Assembly (NCBI GenBank): GCA_964523415.1 | Contig: CAZFZB010000109.1 | Span: 1-9,421 of the forward strand | DNA from: M0108 sp964523415 | Lineage (GTDB): Bacteria; Pseudomonadota; Gammaproteobacteria; Chromatiales; Chromatiaceae | Direction: 5' to 3' | DNA length: 9,421 nucleotides | Shown here: one piece after another, positions 6,569 to 9,421 of the stretch | Position numbering within the stretch: the stretch's first letter is position 1 | Layout of the letters: each line of letters starts with the position of its first letter | Program-made: the position numbers and the translations under genes | Notes under the pieces: model-generated | What the model was told of the DNA's origin: nothing | Databases searched by the model: none | What the model saw: the letters and a program-made list of their open reading frames with translations, nothing else

Positions 6569-7923
6569 TCCCTCCCCCCTCTCCACCGGGCGCCCCGAAG
6601 CCAGGCGTGGATCCCGCCGCCGACAGCTTCGTGCGCTGGTTTCGCCACGCCACCCCCTACGTCCATGCCCATCGCGGGCGCACCTTCGTCATCGCCTTCG
6701 GGGGCGAGGCTGTGGAGGACAGGGGTTTTCGCGACCTCATCCATGACCTCGCCACCCTCCATGGCCTCGGAATCCGCCTGGTTCTGGTTCACGGCGCTCG
6801 GCCCCAGATTCAGGCCAGCCTGGCCCAGCGGGGCACGGGCTTTCGTTATGTCAATGGCCTGCGGGTCACAGACGCCGATGCCCTAGCCTGCGTCAAGGAG
6901 GCCGCTGGCACCCTGCGGGTGGAGATCGAGGCCCTGTTCTCCCAGGGCCTGGCCAACTCCCCCATGGCCGGGGTGCGCATCCCCGTCGCCTCCGGCAACT
7001 TCGTCACCGCCAAACCCTTAGGGATCCTGAATGGGATCGATTACCTCCATACCGGGGTGGTACGCCGCATCGACCGCGAGGCCCTCCTGCAGCGCCTCGA
7101 CGATGGCGCCGTGGCCCTGATGCCGCCTATTGGCTATTCCCCCACGGGGGAGGTCTTCAATCTGAGCGCTACGGACGTGGCCCGCTCCGCGGCCATCGCC
7201 CTCAAGGCAGACAAGCTGATCTTCCTACTCGAGGGTGAGGGTCTGACCGATGCCAATGGCCAGCTCGTCTCCAACGTCCTCAGCCGCGAGGTAGGGGAGT
7301 TGCTGGACACCGATACCCAGCTGACGGGGGATCTGGCCCAGGCCCTGCGCGCCGGCGCCGATGCCTGCATCCAGGGGGTGAAACGCGTCCATCTGGTCCC
7401 GCGCCGCCTGGATGGTGCCCTGCTCCGCGAACTCTTTACCCGCGATGGCGTGGGGACCCTGATCACCGACCAGCCCTTCGAGGAATTGCGTCCGGCCCGC
7501 ATCGACGACGTCGCCGGCATCCTGGAACTGCTGCGGCCCCTGGAGGAGTCAGGTGCCCTGGTGCGGCGCTCCCGCGAGCGCATAGAGACGGAGATCGACC
7601 GCTTCTTCCTGATGGAGCGTGACGGTATGGCCAGCGCTTGCGCCGCCTTCTATGGCTACCCGGCAGAGGGCATGGCCGAGCTCGCCTGCCTTGCCGTCAA
7701 CCCGGACTACCGTAATCGCGGCCGCGGCGCCCTGATGCTGGAACGTATGGAGGACCTTGCCCGTCAGCGCGGCATTGGCCGCCTCTTTGTCCTAACCACC
7801 CAGACCGCCCACTGGTTTCGCGAACGCGGATTCGAACCCGCCCGCCTGGCTGACCTGCCCATGGCCAAGCAGGCCCTCTACAACTATCGGCGCAATTCCA
7901 AGGTTTTTATCAAGACCCTTTAG
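6565..7923 (+). CDS. argA: N-acetylglutamate synthase (amino-acid N-acetyltransferase)
   Basis: Catalyses acetyl-CoA + L-glutamate to N-acetylglutamate, the committed step of arginine synthesis. It is the classical two-domain bacterial form, 452 residues against 443 in E. coli. Residues 22-300 form an amino-acid-kinase-like domain (FRHATPYVHAHRGRTFVIAF, then GGEA, LVLVHGARPQI, AAGTL, SGNFVTAKPLG, ATDVARSAAIALKADK), which in E. coli-type enzymes is linked to arginine feedback inhibition. Residues 310-452 form a GNAT acetyltransferase domain, with GGILELIRPLE-like VAGILELLRPLEESG (317-331), the acetyl-CoA segment AVNPDYRNRGRGALML (377-392), LFVLTTQTAHWFRERGF (407-423) and a C-terminal LYNYRRNSKVF. 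The ATG overlaps the pilR TGA as ATGA, suggesting coupled translation. A proline-rich stretch of about 20 residues precedes the core; the in-frame GTG at 6607 is a possible alternative start. Confidence 0.95.
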   Translation: MIPPPSPPGAPKPGVDPAADSFVRWFRHATPYVHAHRGRTFVIAFGGEAVEDRGFRDLIHDLATLHGLGIRLVLVHGARPQIQASLAQRGTGFRYVNGLRVTDADALACVKEAAGTLRVEIEALFSQGLANSPMAGVRIPVASGNFVTAKPLGILNGIDYLHTGVVRRIDREALLQRLDDGAVALMPPIGYSPTGEVFNLSATDVARSAAIALKADKLIFLLEGEGLTDANGQLVSNVLSREVGELLDTDTQLTGDLAQALRAGADACIQGVKRVHLVPRRLDGALLRELFTRDGVGTLITDQPFEELRPARIDDVAGILELLRPLEESGALVRRSRERIETEIDRFFLMERDGMASACAAFYGYPAEGMAELACLAVNPDYRNRGRGALMLERMEDLARQRGIGRLFVLTTQTAHWFRERGFEPARLADLPMAKQALYNYRRNSKVFIKTL

Positions 7924-7924
7924 G

Positions 7925-7946
7925 TCTGCCCCCATCCAGGGCTAGA
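7925..7946. terminator. Weak bulged hairpin between convergent argA and cls stops
   Basis: tctgccc (7925-7931) can pair with gggc-t-aga (7939-7946), giving a 7-bp stem with one bulged base and a 7-nt loop. It covers the 18-bp convergent spacer and the cls stop codon. There is no T-tract on either strand, so this would be an imperfect bidirectional terminator at best. Confidence 0.2.
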
Positions 7947-9420
7947 GGACAGGCCCGAGCATGGCGATGGTATTGTTCCAGAGTTGACGCCACCTGGGCC
8001 AAGCGGCAACCAGTTCCCGGGTGATGGGCCTGGACTGGGCGAGGTAGCTCTCCTGGCGCTCCTGAATCAGCCCCGTCATGGTCTCATCCTGAATCAGGAC
8101 ATTATTTTCATAGTTGAGATCGAAGCTGCGTCGGTCCATGTTGGCGGAACCGATGAGGGCAATCTCGCCATCAAGGGTGATGGTCTTGGCGTGCAGCAGG
8201 CCGCCCATGAACTCGTAAATTTCGACCCCGGCATCCAGCAAATCCGCGTAATAGCTCCGGCTGGCGGCAGCTACGATCCAGGAGTCATTGCGGGCTGGCA
8301 CCAGGAGCCTGGTCCGCACCCCACGGCGGGCGCAGGCACAGAGGGCGGCCTGCATGGATTCGTTGGGGACATAGTAGGGCGTCGTAATCGTCAGATTCCG
8401 GCGCGCGGCAAACATCAAGGTCGCGAACAGCTCCGGCATGGCGGCGTTGCGCACCGTGGGACCCGTACCCATGGCCTGGGCGAAGAATCCGGCATCAGGT
8501 GCAAGCCAGGGCTCGTACAAAAGATCACTCAAATCCTCCCTCGGGATAGTGGCCATCCAATCGCTGGCGAAGAGCCATTGATTCTGGCGGGCGATGGGCC
8601 CCTCGAACCGCGCCCAGATATCCACCCAGGGCCCATACCTGGCCTTGATGAGAAAGGCGGGATCCGCGCAATTCTGACTGCCGCACCAGGTGATGCGGTT
8701 ATCGATGATGGCCAGCTTGCGATGATTGCGCAGATCCACCCGGCCCCGCAGAGGTCCCAGGAAGGAGCCCAGCAAGGGATTGCCAGTAGGCAGGGCGCGT
8801 GCCAGACGGACCCCGGCTGCCGCCATCTGGCTCCAGAGTTGCGAGCGGATCAGCTGGCGCGAACCCAAATCATCCGCCATGACCCGGCAGATGACGCCAC
8901 GTCCGGCGGCACCTATCAGGGCCTGGGCCATCAGGGTGCCGTTATTATCCGGGAGCCAGATGTAGAACAGCAGGTGGACCTGATCGCGGGCGGCATCGAT
9001 ATCCTGCACCAGGTCCTTGATGGCCCGATCGGAATCCACTGCCAAAGACCCCCGGTTGCCACCACAGGGGACAAAGCCGGTAATAGACTGACCGAGCTCG
9101 AAAAGGTGCCGATAACGCCCGGCGATGACGGGTCCGGGTTCGGACTGAGCACCGCCCGGGGTGCACCTCAATGCCCCGGGACTTGGCAGCCGCGCCAGGG
9201 TTTGGCGCAGCCGTTCCGACCGCCAGCGACCGATACTGGTTTCACCGACCAACAGATAGGCCAGAATACCCAGCACCGGGAAGATCAGGATGATCAATAC
9301 CCAGGCGACACGCGATGCCGGCTCCCGATGGGGACGCATCAGGGCCCGGAGAACCAGGGCACCCTGAAGGGTCAGATGGCCGATCAGGACCAAAAGGCTG
9401 AGATGTAGGGGTTCCTTCAT
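7942..9420 (-). CDS. cls: Cardiolipin synthase, ClsA-like (phospholipase D family)
   Basis: Makes cardiolipin at the inner membrane by condensing two phosphatidylglycerol molecules. The 492-residue protein is close to E. coli ClsA (486). Two N-terminal hydrophobic segments (about 6-27 and 39-58, the latter AWVLIILIFPVLGILAYLLV followed by GE) match the PLDc_N region. Two HKD motifs are complete: HRKLAIIDN (His233, Lys235, Asp240, followed by GSQN) and HAKTITLDG (His410, Lys412, Asp417, followed by GSANMDRRSFDLNYE). FYIWLPDNNG (152-161), WVDIWARFEGPIA (265-277) and TTPYYVP (346-352) are further family signatures. The ATG at 9420 is one base from the window edge. It gives an N-terminus aligned with ClsA, but the ribosome binding site and any upstream alternative start are not visible. 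It converges on argA across 18 bp and has no evident tie to its neighbours. Confidence 0.93.
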   Translation of the reverse strand: MKEPLHLSLLVLIGHLTLQGALVLRALMRPHREPASRVAWVLIILIFPVLGILAYLLVGETSIGRWRSERLRQTLARLPSPGALRCTPGGAQSEPGPVIAGRYRHLFELGQSITGFVPCGGNRGSLAVDSDRAIKDLVQDIDAARDQVHLLFYIWLPDNNGTLMAQALIGAAGRGVICRVMADDLGSRQLIRSQLWSQMAAAGVRLARALPTGNPLLGSFLGPLRGRVDLRNHRKLAIIDNRITWCGSQNCADPAFLIKARYGPWVDIWARFEGPIARQNQWLFASDWMATIPREDLSDLLYEPWLAPDAGFFAQAMGTGPTVRNAAMPELFATLMFAARRNLTITTPYYVPNESMQAALCACARRGVRTRLLVPARNDSWIVAAASRSYYADLLDAGVEIYEFMGGLLHAKTITLDGEIALIGSANMDRRSFDLNYENNVLIQDETMTGLIQERQESYLAQSRPITRELVAAWPRWRQLWNNTIAMLGPVL

Positions 9421-9421
9421 G

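Noticed and set aside
5410..7923. An apparent 837-codon frame joining PilR to ArgA
   Set aside because: It is continuous only through the 100 Ns. The true PilR C-terminus (RALRYRLSKLGIE then TGA at 6568) is present in the next frame, and ArgA has its own ATG at 6565.
7913..7927. A 5-bp inverted repeat (AGACC/GGTCT) across the argA stop codon
   Set aside because: Too short to distinguish from chance, and no T-run follows on either strand.
7984..9408. A 474-codon open frame on the plus strand opposite cls
   Set aside because: Antisense shadow of a GC-rich gene; rich in Gly, Pro, Gln and His with no recognisable domain, while the cls frame has both HKD motifs.
1..9421. CRISPR arrays, tRNA/rRNA genes, insertion sequences, or a novel multi-gene system
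   Set aside because: No regularly spaced direct repeats, tRNA-like cloverleaf or transposase-like frame was seen; all substantial coding space belongs to well-known core genes.

Overview
This is a GC-rich, gene-dense stretch of a draft bacterial genome; an exact run of 100 Ns marks a scaffold gap. The gene set (SucCD of E. coli length, a PilS/PilR pair, classical bifunctional-type ArgA, a ClsA-like cardiolipin synthase and glutamine-dependent NadE) points to a gammaproteobacterium. A Chromatiales-type lineage (purple sulfur bacteria and relatives) is a reasonable guess from composition and gene style, but nothing in the window proves it.

Layout from left to right: (1) the N-terminal 352 codons of NAD+ synthetase (nadE, minus strand, running off the left edge at base 1); (2) a 338-bp gene-free spacer holding a perfect 14-bp inverted repeat and a REP-like small hairpin; (3) sucD and sucC on the minus strand, a two-gene operon with a 13-bp spacer; (4) a 209-bp divergent promoter region; (5) pilS, pilR and argA on the plus strand, with the gap falling inside pilR and the pilR stop overlapping the argA start; (6) an 18-bp convergent spacer; (7) cls on the minus strand, with its start codon at the right edge.

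Functionally these are core housekeeping and regulatory genes. sucCD supplies the substrate-level phosphorylation step of the TCA cycle. nadE makes NAD+. PilS/PilR is the membrane sensor kinase and sigma-54 activator pair that in other gammaproteobacteria drives pilin transcription. argA commits glutamate to arginine synthesis. cls makes cardiolipin. I see no mobile element, CRISPR array, tRNA, rRNA, toxin or defence system, and no candidate for a new multi-gene system. The most notable points are atypical residues in two catalytic boxes of PilS, the pilR-argA stop/start overlap, the paired hairpins after sucD, and the assembly gap that makes pilR and argA appear to be one false 837-codon fusion.
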